This document shows positions 21,515-33,053 of a stretch of 64,000 bases of DNA, piece by piece. Position 1 is the stretch's first letter, and each line of letters starts with the position of its first letter. Origin of the DNA: Parietaria judaica (lineage: Eukaryota; Streptophyta; Magnoliopsida; Rosales; Urticaceae); the NCBI GenBank assembly GCA_954871525.1, contig OX940872.1:12547180-12611179 (forward strand). The letters are read 5' to 3'. Under the pieces are notes generated by a model. The model worked only from the letters and a program-made list of their open reading frames with translations, made no database searches and was not told the origin of the DNA. The translations under genes were made by a program, and so were the position numbers.

Positions 21515-22985
21515 TGTCGACAGAAAGATCAAGAATTAAACGCAAAAATCTCGTCATTTATCAATATGCAATCTTCGGTTATTTGCTTCCATTTACTTGT
21601 GTATTTATTTTCGCTTTTCTGTTTTATTTTTATTTATGCGTTGATTTTCATTTTTATTTAAAAAGAAAAGTGTCTTACTTTATTGTGTAATAGAATTATT
21701 TGTTTATTGAATAAATTAATTGCTTCAAGAAAGTTTATTATTTTCATATTCGTCGATCGACATCCGTTGGTACAAGAGTTGAATGTTTCAGTGTAGTTGG
21801 CGCCGAAGAAACGTGTCGTTCCTAACGATTTTGTTTCAGAGTTTATGAATTGTGAAAATTTCGATGGATCATTTTCTCAAATGGAGATATTGAGCCACTG
21901 TATGAACATGATGTTGCGACATCAAATGGCACAACACCAACGTCGAGGTGAATCCGACACAGAGGATAGTCAAAACAAACCATTCGAGCAAAAGTACAAC
22001 GCTACGTTCGTGAGATGCGTCCATGTTAGGCGATCCCGGAGTTCACATGGTGGGAAGCGGCATTAAAAGTGGATATGCCAAAGTATGATGAGCTCATTCT
22101 CGATAAGGTGGCGTACGCCAAGACTATCTACAATGAGACCATGTACGATAAGGCGGAGTACGCCAAAGCTTTTTACGACGAGGCCTTTTAGAAAGACGAC
22201 ATGTTCACCGAGAAAGAGGAGGTCTAGTATAACGAAACCAAGCATGAGGAGACTGTCTACAACGTGGTCATGTATGGAGAGGAATATTGAACATGAGAAG
22301 GCTGAGTATGACGAGGAAAAAAAATCGACAGTGATACAAGTATATTCCTTGTTGTTCACAAGTCGTGTTTTGACCCAAACAAAGAGCTTCGATGTTTTAT
22401 GAATCCTAAAATAACCCTTACCAGATACACAGATTTCTTAGCTTTATTTGAAGATCAAGAGGTGAAAGCATCCGATTTTTTGTGGTCCCCGATGTGCTAC
22501 ACAATAAGGTGTCCACGCAGGTAACCAACTAGGTATTTGAAAAACCATCAAGTGAGTTTGGGCAAGAGCCACACGTCCATCAATCCGACAAGCTGCTCGA
22601 CCTAGTGATTGAAAATACCAACCTCGATGCTACCCACACACCACAAAAATTTGAAGACAAATTTTTTTGACACCAAGAGAATGATGCCGTAAATAGTGGA
22701 CCGAAAATTTTGGGAATTAAAAGCAAAGATCGATCCTGTTTTTTTACTAAGCTACATTTTCAATTTATTTGCTTCCATACTTTCCATCACTAACGTTATT
22801 TCATGCCATTTTATCTTCATCAATGTTTTGATTTTCTTTTTTAGGGGATAAAATACTCTTCATATTTTCTTTCCTTATTTTGTAATTCTTTTGTTGCTGA
22901 TTGAATAAGAAATTTGAGTTTTCACTTCTGCAAAGAAAGTTCATCGTTTTCATATCCCGACTTACATCATTTTTTGTATGCATAA
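21515..22985 (+). mobile_element. Small degenerate LTR element (TRIM-like)
   Basis: Two diverged direct repeats at about 21515-21772 and 22690-22985 share GAATTAAA(C/A)GCAAA(A/G)ATC, TTATTTGCTTCCAT, TTGATTTTC and a TTCATATTCG/TTCATATCCCGA-like end. Just inside the left repeat, TGGCGCC (21798) matches the primer-binding-site core seen in many plant Gypsy elements. The ~900-base interior holds only a broken gag-like frame. Layout and size fit a TRIM or internally deleted LTR element. No target duplication was found. Confidence 0.55.
21797..22670 (+). pseudogene. Broken gag-like frame with Tyr/Glu-rich repeats
   Basis: After the primer-binding-like site the frame reads VVPNDFVSEFMNCENFDGS and onward, shifts frame near 22000, then gives AIPEFTWWEAALKVDMPKYDE. 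A short repeat follows with units such as YAKTIYNETMYDKAEYAKA and FYDEAF. At least four stops interrupt it, and it fades out near KFEDKFF and a stop at about 22670. The repeats have Y-(D/N)-E every ~10-11 residues and look helical. I do not recognise the family. Its position directly after an LTR-like repeat and TGGCGCC suggests a retroelement structural protein. Confidence 0.45.
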
Positions 22986-23899
22986 AATTTTGGATAAAAA
23001 TTATATAAAAAAGAGTCAAATATTAAATACAAAGCCTAATGTTGCGCAGTGATTGGGCAGACTATACTAGCTATATTATAATTGACATAACATTTGAAAC
23101 ATGTATCCGTACGGAAAACGGTATAAATATTATAATTTTACTCAAATTATGATGCACGTACAATAACAAAGGCTTAAATTTTAGTGAATAATAGAAAAGC
23201 CTGATTATATGCTAAAAGATCCATATATAATCCTATGAAGATATAGAGCCCTACTATCTAGAAAGAAACCGTAATGTAATAACTTTACGGTGCTTTTACC
23301 ATCGCACTATACATTATGCATTATGCATGTATATATATTTAATTAGGGTTATTACTATTAGGTATGTATCTTTATTAATTATGTCTACTTCATGATATTT
23401 TATTTTATTTCTTTTTAGGATTTACGTATGAATTAAATTAACTAGGCTAGGCACATGATATCGTGTTTTATTATGCTTTATTAGCTAGAAGAAGATTCAA
23501 TGTATGGACGATGAGAAACTATATATATATATGGAATTTCTACGCGTGTCCAATTATATAAAAGAATACGTAACGAGTTTAGATTACTGCATGATGGGCA
23601 CGTAGAGCCACAACAAAGTTTACCAGAAAAGAGATTAATTTAAAAAATGTGGAAGGATTAAAGTATTAAAGTTTATCTATAAATGCGTTTGATATCCATA
23701 TTATTAATATTCTTTTTTATGTTAGTGATATATAAAGGTGTTCTCTCCCTCATTAGAATCTTCATGTGGACATGACTTTAGTGCTGTTTATACAAATACA
23801 AATACTCTTTTATTTTGTTAATTGATTTATACATTAATACATGCATATATGAATATGCATGTTATAAGTATTTTTCGAACTATATAAAATTGGATTTTA
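22986..23899. other. AT-rich spacer, no gene recognised
   Basis: Low-complexity AT-rich DNA with short (AT)n runs. Nothing coding is supported. Confidence 0.5.
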
Positions 23900-24310
23900 T
23901 AGGCAAAAGTCAAAATTCGTTGACAAAGTCAAAAATTGAGAGCCCAAAACTCAACTCATTTGGCGAGGCCCGAAACCCTAAAGGCACTGAAGGTGAAGTC
24001 CTAGACTGAAGTCTATCTTCGAGAAAGCAATTCGGATAATCCGGTGAGGTTATCACAATCCCGAGAAAGTCCTCGACCGAGGAGCAAGGAGATAAAGGCA
24101 TAAGCAAACCTTCCGACGAGGTCCATGACGAGCCTCCTAACAAAGTTGTTCATAACTAATCAAGGAGACTCAACCACGACCTGCGTATCTTTAGCATTCT
24201 ACGACACGGGGCGCAATAACATATATGGATTGGGAAGACGCAATACTCGGATCATGATCAAGCGACACAGAAATAAACTACTGACCGACAGGATCACCTG
24301 AACACTTCCA
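23900..24310. mobile_element. LTR-like GC-richer fragment
   Basis: This block resembles the start of the window in style: AAAGTC, GAGGCCCGAAACCC, CGACGAGG and CCGAGGAGCAAGG phrases in moderately GC-rich DNA. There is no long reading frame. It is probably an LTR remnant of a Gypsy-type element, possibly tied to the degenerate frame at 24840-27100. This is inference from composition. Confidence 0.35.
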
Positions 24311-24314
24311 TGCA

Positions 24315-24804
24315 AGGTTTGACTTTTCCACGATTATCTTCGATAATCTTCGATTATCCGTCTTGCCAGTAGTTATCGGTAAGACTGCCATGGCAGTACT
24401 TTTCCATGATTTTTGCCAAAAATCGAGAAATATCTTTAAAAATAACAAAAAATATGGTACTTTAAAAAAAATACACTTTTAGATGATTTTATTTGAGTAT
24501 ATACATATGTGAGAATGAGACTATATTTTATTTACCTATGTTTGAGTATGAAATGATTTTTATTTTTGGCATTTTTAATGTTTTATCAACATGATAAACT
24601 TAGTAAATATATACTTCAAAATATTTTAGTGATTTTTCATCGATAATCCTCGATAAGTGTCGATAATCCGTCGATAATCATCGAGAAGTATCGGTAATCG
24701 GTAAGCTACAGTATTATTAGTTTTTCGTCGATAATCCGGTAAGTTATTGATTAATCCGTCGATAACGGCAAGCTATTTATCGGAAACTTCGGTAAGTTAA
24801 ACCT
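24315..24804. mobile_element. Putative small DNA element rich in CGATAATC repeats
   Basis: The ends AAGGTTTGAC (left) and GTTAAACCT (right, inverted GGTTTAAC) form a weak inverted repeat. Inside are many copies of TCGATAATC, TCGGTAAG and TTATCGG near both ends and an AT-rich centre. Clustered subterminal repeats of this kind are common in non-autonomous DNA transposons. TTCCATG occurs on both flanks but not at a fixed distance, so the target site is unresolved. Confidence 0.4.
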
Positions 24805-24839
24805 TTCTTCCATGGGTCAGAGGAGGAGAATTGGCATAT

Positions 24840-27100
24840 TAGGCAGCTTTATCCTCCAGCTCCTTGTAAGATTGAGTATACTGATCCCGAGTCCCCCGCC
24901 ACTCGACCAGGAAGATCATTGAGAGATGCACCTTGAAGAATTTCTTCCGCAAGAGTAATATTATCCTTGGTACCAGAGTAGAGCACTTAATGATTGATGG
25001 AGTCCTTAAGAACCTAGAATCTTAGAGCGGCTCTCTAAACTTTTCCCGACTCTGCTGAAAAATTGCTCTCGAAGCATCACGTTCCTGGGCAACTTCGACT
25101 TGAAAAGGCCACTAATTCAATATTTACCAAACCTAAAACAAACAGAGAAGTTTCCAAAAAAAAAAAAACGTTCAAGGCAGTAAACCTCGCCAATTAGACG
25201 ATCCTTCTCAAAAGAAACCTCGTCGCAAACAGCGGAGATCTCGTTGATCTACTGATCGCAAGTTGTCGCTCCAGCAAAGAACTCAAAGTACATGATGACA
25301 AACTACCTCACCCCATGAATTTTTGAACACTGCACAATCCAAACGTTAGCCGCTGAAAGCTCCTTAAAAACACAGAGAGCTTCCTCCTGGTGTTGATCTC
25401 CACTATCAAGAGACGCCTTGAGCATACGTTCGACCTCAATGGGCTACTGAAAATCAAGGGGCAATAAGGAAAAACAAATTGGGAAGGGAGATTAAACAGA
25501 GAGCTAGAGAAAAAAGCAACCTAAAGAAGAAGAGAGGCAGAGTCACTGTAAGTTTTTGACTTTAACGCTTTTAGAATAAAAAAGAAGTCATTCTCGCGAG
25601 CAAGACCTCGCAAACAAGGCATAATCTTCATCATCAGGATCCTCAAAGTCGTAAACAGCACCATTAGACTCAGGATCACGACGATGGAAAGAAACTGTTT
25701 CATGGAGTAAGCGGTAATTTTTTTTCACTCATCGTCCGAGTGAGAAGCGCGATAACATAAACCAAGATAATTATCGAAACTCGAGAAATTTGATCCCACT
25801 AGAGAACTGATAAACCCTACATTCCCATAGGAAGCACCTACGTTAACAAACGTTACTACTGAAGGAGAAATCGACGAGGAGGGTAGAGCACTAGAAGCGA
25901 CGCACGAAGCGGGAGCATCAAGAGATATGTCTAACACAGGATCATCGCCTCTATTTAAATCCATAACCTTAGTTACCCCAAGAAGGTTTGGAGTTAAAAC
26001 GGGCGACAGAGCTGGTCTAGAAGAGGCAGGGATCGAGGAAGTTGCCGAGGCTGCGATAATAGCAAGTAACAACGTCTCGCTATAAGCCGGAGTGACCAAT
26101 GTAGTCTCATTTCCCAACGAGGCAGGAGACTCTCTAAAAAAAAGGTGAAACCTCCCTCGGAGTAGGGGACTTCTCATTTTCGGCGCCTCACGTAGACCCA
26201 GAACTCTTACTGGTCAACTCATCACTAACCTTAACTATGGGGGAAAGCGATAGAGATTTCTCGAAACGGTCAGGAGTGACGAGGATGCTCTATAACTTCT
26301 TTTTGCCCGCGCCACCAGAGGAAGAAGCATTTTTCCTCTTCTTGTCGGTGGTAGGGAGGATAGAATCAAGGATGGAAGGGAGAGGCCTAGTGATGAGATG
26401 AAGTTTCCATAAACCTGCCCGCCGAAAGCGATATGGATTAAGTGATGCCCATCTATGCTCGCCACATTTCAAAAGTTCAGTGTAAAAACCCTTGAAACTT
26501 GGGGGTCATGTGTAATTTTGAACTTGGAAGGGTCAATCAAAAAAGCATGGGATCATCCGTAAGTTTGGACCAAAGGCAAAATCACTGACCATTACGAAGA
26601 TATAGCGATCGAACTAGTCAAGATCCTTCTTAGGTTAGTTCAAAAGAAAGTGTTTTTTTTTCCTTGTGATGAGATAGCACGAAGCGGCCAATATTCTTTG
26701 AATTTTTGGAAACAGTGAAAATCGCATCAGCATCAAAATAAAAGGTTTTTTGTTGCGGTAGAAAACACCACGGCGACAAGAAGGAAAAAAACGAAATTAG
26801 GGATAGTATAACCAAGAGGAAGATTGCAGGCATGCGAAAACGCTAGAATAAGATTGGAAAAGGGAAACTATAGATGAAATTCAGCGAAGAAGATCTCATA
26901 CACGCAGGTCCAACGCTCCGTATGGGTATCTGGTCGTTCGGACTCTGCAGGAACATGATGTTAATATTCGTCATGTGTATGTAATTCTTTAAAATTTGAG
27001 TCACATCTTCCTCAGTAATGGTGAAAGGATGACAATGAGTAAAAATAATAGGAGATGCCATTTTATTCACTCTAAGAACGACGAGCAACAATTATGCAAA
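24840..27100 (-). pseudogene. Degenerate plant Gypsy-type transposon protein (PF04195-like)
   Basis: Minus-strand pieces give FTITEEDVTQILKNY near 27000, then in another frame TCVYEIFFAEFHL, a stop, and FPFSNLILAFSHACN with LPLGYTIPNF. GRFVLSHHKEKK lies near 26650, then ARAKR and a Ser/Pro-rich stretch at 25725-26177. The order (Y-E-x-F, F-P-F, P-N) resembles the N-terminal domain named putative gypsy type transposon in plants, followed by a low-complexity tail. Many stops and shifts are present, so it is dead. The family call is tentative. Confidence 0.4.
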
Positions 27101-27839
27101 CTGAGAAAGGAGGAAAGGGAAGTATGAAATTCTGAGAAAAATAGAAACAAGAATGGAAGGTGATGATAGAAAATCAAGAAAGAAAAGAAGCAAGAAAATT
27201 GGGTTTTTTTTAGCACCCCAGCTAACAACTTGATCCGACGAACGAGGACGAAAGGTGCAACATAAAATAAAAGGCCCAGATCAGGCGACGTTTGGGATAA
27301 TCGAGATATACTTGAGTAGACTTTGACATTGGGAAGACACGCGCTGATACACGCCAAATCAAAACGATGCGAAAGGACTTGATGAGACGCATCGAATCCC
27401 TAGAAGGCACCACGTGTAAAATCAGCGGTTGGGCAAAAATCCTCGCGACGATTGGGATCTTTCAAGCAATAAAATATTTCCCAAATCATCTTCATCGCAT
27501 CTACCCCCTCTACGACCCTAAAAGGAAAGCGATGACCTCATCGCATCATCCGAAGGGAATGAAACTTAAGTCTCATATTTTACCAACAACTTTCAGTACT
27601 TGAGAAATTAGGAGGCTATCTATTCAGTATGATTTTGTCTATGATAATTTGCATAAAAATGACAAAATTTATCTCTGTAAAGAAGGAAAATCATCAGTAA
27701 AGAAGAAGATACGCGATAAGGACTCCCATTGACGAAGAAACATACAATGGCACAATCCCGCCGATGGATCCTCATTGATAAATCCCATCCCCAGCAGAGG
27801 AAGAGATATGCCAAGTCCCGCGACTAAAAACTCTCGCGA

Positions 27840-28211
27840 TGAGGCCTAGAATATGAAGATGAAGGCATAAATAAGCATAGAGTAATTAACGCGGCGCGAG
27901 AGACAATTTAGGATTGATAACAACGATCACGCCCAAAATAAAAGCCTTACAATTAAGGAAATTATGATGTCATCCAATGCGTTTGTAACCTACCATTTAT
28001 AATGTCTTATTTAAATTATGAAGCTCTATAAATAAAGGCCTAGACCATGTAAAAGTGAAGTGAGAAATCCTTATCAAAGAATTACAAGACTTAACCATTA
28101 AAAGCCAAAATATATTTTGCGATTCATCTAAAAAACTCGTCTCAATCAATGTGATCTAGTTTTAACGAAAATACCAGAGCTCTAAGGTAAAAGCAGAATT
28201 ACATGGTTTGT
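27840..28211 (+). mobile_element. Plus-strand LTR-like promoter segment
   Basis: CTATAAATAAAGG at about 28026-28038 looks like a TATA box, followed by a transcribed-leader-like stretch. The segment is interrupted at 28211 by the Copia insertion and may continue at 33610. Its orientation opposes the minus-strand protein remnant to the left, so they may belong to different elements. Confidence 0.35.
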
Positions 28212-28764
28212 TGTGAGCTTAAGCTTGACTTAGTCCGGGTGACGACCAGAACCAAGGACGGGCAGAAACACTCGCGAGGAGTCAGTCCGGGTACCGTCCA
28301 GAACAGAAGACGGACATCCGTTCAGCCCAGCTCGGGTGAACACGAGCAGAGGGTCCGGATAAAAGACAACCTCAGCCCGGAGCATACGAGCATGTCAGCT
28401 CGGGGACAAGAAGACTGTCCGGGCAGGAAAGGGAAACTCTACCCAGAAAGGAAAGCGCGTAGCTTGAGGAGCAAGCAAAATAAGTCAAATATTTGGCGAG
28501 ATTATTAAGGGTAGTTTCCTAATTTAGTGCCATTTTGTTAGCTAGGGTTTCGGCTATGTGAGGCCTATATAAACCTAGCATTTTGTACATTGTAAACAGC
28601 CGAGAGTAGTGTAGCCGAATAGAGAGTCCATTAGTATTTTGAGTTATCTCTTTGTATTTGTCTTCTAATTAATCAGAGAAACCTTTTCCTCATTCATGCT
28701 CTTAGGTTTGCTATTCTTGTGATATTTGCGATTTCTTCGCAGATTCGTGTATTGGGATTTAACG
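28212..28764 (+). repeat. Copia 5' LTR
   Basis: It starts TGTGAGCTTAAGC and ends GGGATTTAACG, where the final CA of the family is CG. A TATA box TATATAAA lies at 28566-28573. It pairs with the 3' LTR. Confidence 0.93.
28566..28573 (+). promoter_or_regulatory. TATA box in the Copia 5' LTR
   Basis: TATATAAA in the context GGCCTATATAAACCTAGC, with an identical box in the 3' LTR at 33408-33415. It is the likely core promoter for element transcription. Confidence 0.7.
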
Positions 28765-28766
28765 AG

Positions 28767-28778
28767 TGGTATCAGAGC
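28767..28778 (+). other. Copia primer-binding site (initiator tRNA-Met)
   Basis: TGGTATCAGAGC is complementary to the 3' end of plant initiator tRNA-Met and starts two bases after the 5' LTR. It is the standard minus-strand primer site of copia elements. Confidence 0.93.
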
Positions 28779-28792
28779 TACAATCAAAGATC

Positions 28793-30295
28793 ATGACTTC
28801 ATCAGAATTGGAAATCGGAGGTTTGGAATCAAAGAAACCAGAATCCAGGGAAGGCACGGTGACACTCCATTACCCCATGCTCACGAAGAGCAATTACGCC
28901 GTGTGGGCGTTGAAGATAAGGGTGAATCTGCTGGCGCAGGGAGTATGGGAGGCCATTGAAGGTGGCGATTCCGAAGGACGCAAATAAATAATGGCTCTCG
29001 CAGCAATCTACCAGGCCATTCTAGAAGAAATCCTTCTCATGCTCTCAGAGAAGGATTCTGCAAAAGAAGCATGGACGACGCTTTGACCTATGCACATGGG
29101 CGCGAATCGCGTCAAGGATGCAAAGCTCCAGACCCTAAAGAGTGACTTCGAGGTCATGCGGATGAAGGAAAGCGAGTCGGTGGACGACTTTTCTTTGAGA
29201 CTCACGTCCATCGTGACCGGCATACGCTCGGTAGGAGACAAAGTCGACGAGTCCAATGTTGTCAAGAAATTCCTACGTGTGTTGCCTCACAGGTACATGC
29301 AGATTGTGACGTCGATTGAGAAGTTTGGCGATCTCAAGACCATGACGATGGAAGAGGTTGTTGGACGTCTCAAAACCCACGAAGAGATGCTTCGGGGCTA
29401 CGACAATAAAGGAGACGAGCAAAATCTCCTTCTCACGCATGAGGAGTGGACGGTGAGACAAAGGAGATCCGGGGGAGCCGAATCCTCTTCGAGTTTCTCG
29501 CGATGGAACAACTAAGGTGGAGAGGTCTGACGACACGGACAAGGTCGAGGACGGGATCGAGACAGAGATTCGCGAGGACGCGGAGGCAGCTTGAGCCGTC
29601 AAGAACGACCGACGAGAAGAGACAAGAGCACGGTGAAGTGCTACATTTTTCAGAATCTCGGGAACTACACATCGGAGTGCCGGAGCAGGAACGACGGCGA
29701 GGAGGCGAATCTAGCAAGATTCCTAGACGACCAGTCAGCATTGTTATTTGCCGAGCAGGTAACGCACCTGGCCGGAAAGAACGACGAGAATGAAGCCGAG
29801 GAGGACTGTCCGGAGGATATCAACGAGCAGCTAATCGGCGAGGATGATGCCGAGCAAAGGCACTCGGAGGATATCAACGAGCAGCGCTGCTCGGAGAATA
29901 CCAGGGAGCAGGTCTTCCTCATTGAGGATAAGGTTTTTGCAAACCTCCTCACGCACGATGAGAAGAGTGTCAGTACCAATGTATGGTACCTTGACAATGG
30001 TGCGAGTAACCACATGATCAGGGACCGAGCTAATTTTGAAGAGCTCGATGAGAATATTACGGGCAACGTTAAATTCGGCGACGAGTCCGTCGTAGAAATC
30101 AAAGGCAGAGGGTCGATTTTGTTCGAGTGTAAGAATGGCGACCAGCGTTTCATGACCCAGATCTACTACATCCCGAAGTTGAAGAGCAACATCATCAGTC
30201 TGGGACAGATGACGGAGATCGGGAACACGGTGGTGCAAGACGGGTCCTATATGAAGATGTGGACTAAGGAGAGAGTGCTATTGATGAAGGTGTGA
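28793..30295 (+). pseudogene. Copia gag and protease, one frame with four stops
   Basis: From ATG 28793 the frame reads LTKSNYAVWALKIRVNL, typical of the copia gag N-terminus, then ESVDDFSLRL and VLPHRYMQIVTSIEKFGDL. Stops occur at 28985, 29084, 29513 and 29528, yet the frame is kept to 30295. The CCHC knuckle at 29639-29680 reads C-YI-F-QNLG-N-YTSE-C, so the second Cys is Phe and the His is Asn. The protease motif is WYLDNGASNHM, with Asn in place of the Ser/Thr of the D-S/T-G active site. The normal product would package RNA and cleave the polyprotein. Confidence 0.9.
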
Positions 30296-30353
30296 GCGGA
30301 TACCCAACAGACTCTACTAAATCCTCCTGAAGACATGCCAGCCCGTCTGCCTC

Positions 30354-31228
30354 ATGGTGTCGATGGCAGATCCGATTTGGCTATGCCACACTCGGCTCGG
30401 ACACGTGAATTTTTACGCGCTCAAGATGATGGGCGAGAAAAATTTGGCCTTCGGGGTTCCCAAGATTGAACACCCCGACCAGCTATGTGAGAGCAGTATG
30501 ATCGCGAAGCAGGCGAGGATACCCTTCCCGATAAAGGCCAAGTTCAAAGCAGACAGACGCCTATAGTTGGTGCATGCCGACCTTTGAGGTCCAATCACTC
30601 CAGCGACCACGGCTGGAAACAAGTACTTCTTTCTACTTGTTGACGACTACAGTCACTGGATGGGGGTGATAATGCTCAAGGAGAAGAGCGGAGCTTTTGA
30701 GGTCTTCAAGAAGTTCAAGAAGCTCGTGGATAATAGCTCAGCGCACAAGGTGAAGGTCTTGCGTACACACCGAGGAGGAGAGTTCACTTCCCAGTAGTTC
30801 GGAGAATTCAGCGACACCTGTCTGCACCTCACACTCCTCAGCAGAATGGCGTTGTGGAACGACAAAATCGGACTGTGATGGAAACAGCGAGGAGCTTGCT
30901 TAAGAGTATGAAGGTTCCGGCCAGGTTTTAGGGAGAAGTAGTGAGACATGCGGTCTATCTGCTTAATCGTTTGCCGACCAAGGAACTTCAAGAGTGCACT
31001 CCCTACCAGGCGTGGTACGGGAAAAAACCCCACTTAGAGCACTTGAAAGGGTTCGGGAGCACCATACATGTGAAGATTGCGGGCCCACATCTCAAGAAGT
31101 TGGACGATAGAACTCAGAAGATGGTGTACCTTGGAGTCGAGGAAGGAACCAAGGCCCATAGATTCTACGATCCACGACGCGGTAGACTCCAAGTGAGCAA
31201 AGATGCTGTGTTTTCGAAGAGGAGATAA
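30354..31228 (+). pseudogene. Copia integrase with mutated catalytic Asp and zinc site
   Basis: The gag-pre-integrase part has LCHTRLGH and HPDQLCESS, where the last Cys of the HHCC zinc site is Ser. HADL and LLVDDYSHW follow with a TGA at 30585 between them. The second catalytic Asp lies in LRTDRGGEF in the family; here the codon at 30768 is CAC (His). A frameshift follows 30797, then GVVERQNRT keeps the catalytic Glu at 30857. Further stops are TAG at 30564, 30795 and 30929. The tail LNRLPTKELQECTPYQAWYG is normal for the family. Confidence 0.9.
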
Positions 31229-31347
31229 AGTGGGATTGGCGCGACGATAAGGGAGAACCCGAGAAGAACTCAGTAGAGTTCACAGTTGAAGAGAACCAGG
31301 ATGTTGCTGAGCAGGAGCAGCCCGGAACACCCAGCTCGGAAAATGTC

Positions 31348-33053
31348 TTGCAAGAGACGAGGGAACCCAGCCCAGGAGAGAGCACCCCGGACACACCCCG
31401 GACACCTAGCCTGAGCAGGACCAGCCCATCTAGCTCGGGAGATTCCTCCATAAAAGACGGCCCACGAGGATTCCGACCTCTAGCTGAGATTTGCGAGAAG
31501 ACTCAGGAGGTGGATCTAGAGGTATTATCATTGCTATGCGGAGAGGAGCCAGCCAACTTTTAAGAGGCAGCAGCCGAGCAGGAGTGGCAGGAAGCGATGA
31601 AGAAGGAGATGGAGTCCATCAGGAAGAACAGGACATGGGAACTTACTGAACTTCCTATAGGTCACAAACTCATCGGCCTGAAGTGGGTGTTTAAGCTGAA
31701 GAAGGACACCGAGGGAAATGTCCTTAAGAATAAGGCAAGACTGGTAGCAAAAGGCTACATGCAGAAGAAATGCATAGACTTTGACAAAGTATTTTCTCCA
31801 GTGGCGAGACTAGACACGATCAGACTGATCCTAGCCCTAGCAGCGCATCGAGGATGGGATGTTCACCATTATGATGTTAAATCGGCATTCCTAAACGGTG
31901 ACCTCGAGGAAGAAGTGTACGTCAGGCAACCAAAAGGGTTCGGCGTCACAGGAGTGGAGCGGGAGGTATACATGTTATCCAAGGCCCTATATGGTTTGAG
32001 ACAAGCAACAAGAGCATGGAACATACGTCTCGACAAGAACTTGAAGAACCTTGGATTTATGAAATGCCTGAGAGAGCAGGCAGTCTACACCAGGGGTAGG
32101 GGACATGAGATTCTGATTGTGGGAGTGTATGTGGACGACCTGATCGTCACAGGATCTAGCGCAGGAAGCGTAGATGGATTCAAGCAGCAGATGATGGCCG
32201 AATTCGAGATGAGCAATCTGGATTACTTTCGTACTATCTCGGTATCGAGGTGGAACAGAGGAAAGACTGTACAACGCTTAAGTAGTCGGCCTATGCGAGG
32301 AAGATCCTTAAGCAGTTCGAGATGGAGGACTGTAACTTGAGCAAGTACCCTATGGAGGCAAAGCTGCAGCTCGGGAAGGTTGTTGAAGGGAAGAAAGTGG
32401 ATCCCACGGAGTACAGACACGTGATCGGGTGTTTGAGGTACCTCACTGATATCCGACCAGATATAGCACACACCGTCTGGATAGTCAGTCGCTACATGGA
32501 GAAGCCCACGAGTGCACACCAGCAGGCGGTAAAACACATCTTGCGTTACGTGAAGGGCACGACAGACTACGGGATCCAGTACAACCGAGGAACTGGAGCA
32601 AAATTACTAGTCGGCTTTACGGACAGTGATTTGGCCGGTGATATCGACGATAGAAAGAGTACCGGAGGGATGGCGTTTTACCTCGACGGGAACCTTATCA
32701 CCTGGCAGTCCCAGAAGTAGAAGACAGTAGCTCTATGTCAGGCTATGTGGTTGAAGGGGCTACTCGGAGAGATGAAGGGTTTCGAGCAGAAACCACCAAC
32801 TCTCTACGTGGACAACAAGTCTGCAATCGCATTGATTAAGAATCCAGTGTTCCACGGACGGAGCAAGCACATTGACACAAAGTATCATTATATTCGTGAG
32901 TGTTTGGAGAAGCGACAGATTTTCACAGAGTCCATCAGCATAAGGGAGCAGCGAGCAAACATTCTTACCAAGGCTTTGGCGAGAGTAAAGTTAGCAGAGA
33001 TGACGAAGTTGCTCGGAGTAAAAAGTGTAACAAGTCAAGCTTACGGGGGAGAA
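31348..33053 (+). pseudogene. Copia reverse transcriptase and RNase H
   Basis: The frame from 31348 runs through a Ser/Pro-rich linker, one TAA at 31561, then the RVT_2 domain (LKWVFKLK, ARLVAKGY, FSPVARLDTIR, DVKSAFLNGDL, ALYGLRQA) to VYVDDLIVTG, with YVDD intact at 32128-32139. A frameshift near 32225 moves to SKYPME, GCLRYL, RPDIAH and DSDLAGD. A TAG at 32718 is followed by KTVALCQAMWLKGLL. Compared with copia families, about 14 codons around the S-x-EAEY motif are missing between VAL and CQA. The end has DNKSAIALIKNP and RSKHIDTKYHYIRE. Confidence 0.92.
33042..33053 (+). other. Copia polypurine tract
   Basis: The purine run GGGGGAGAA sits directly before TGTGAGC, the start of the 3' LTR. 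It is the expected plus-strand primer. Confidence 0.85.

Noticed and set aside
25521..25703. Minus-strand 60-codon frame as an independent gene
   Set aside because: It lies within Gypsy-type debris and has no motif.
29665..30238. Minus-strand frames opposite copia gag/protease
   Set aside because: They are antisense shadows of the copia coding region.
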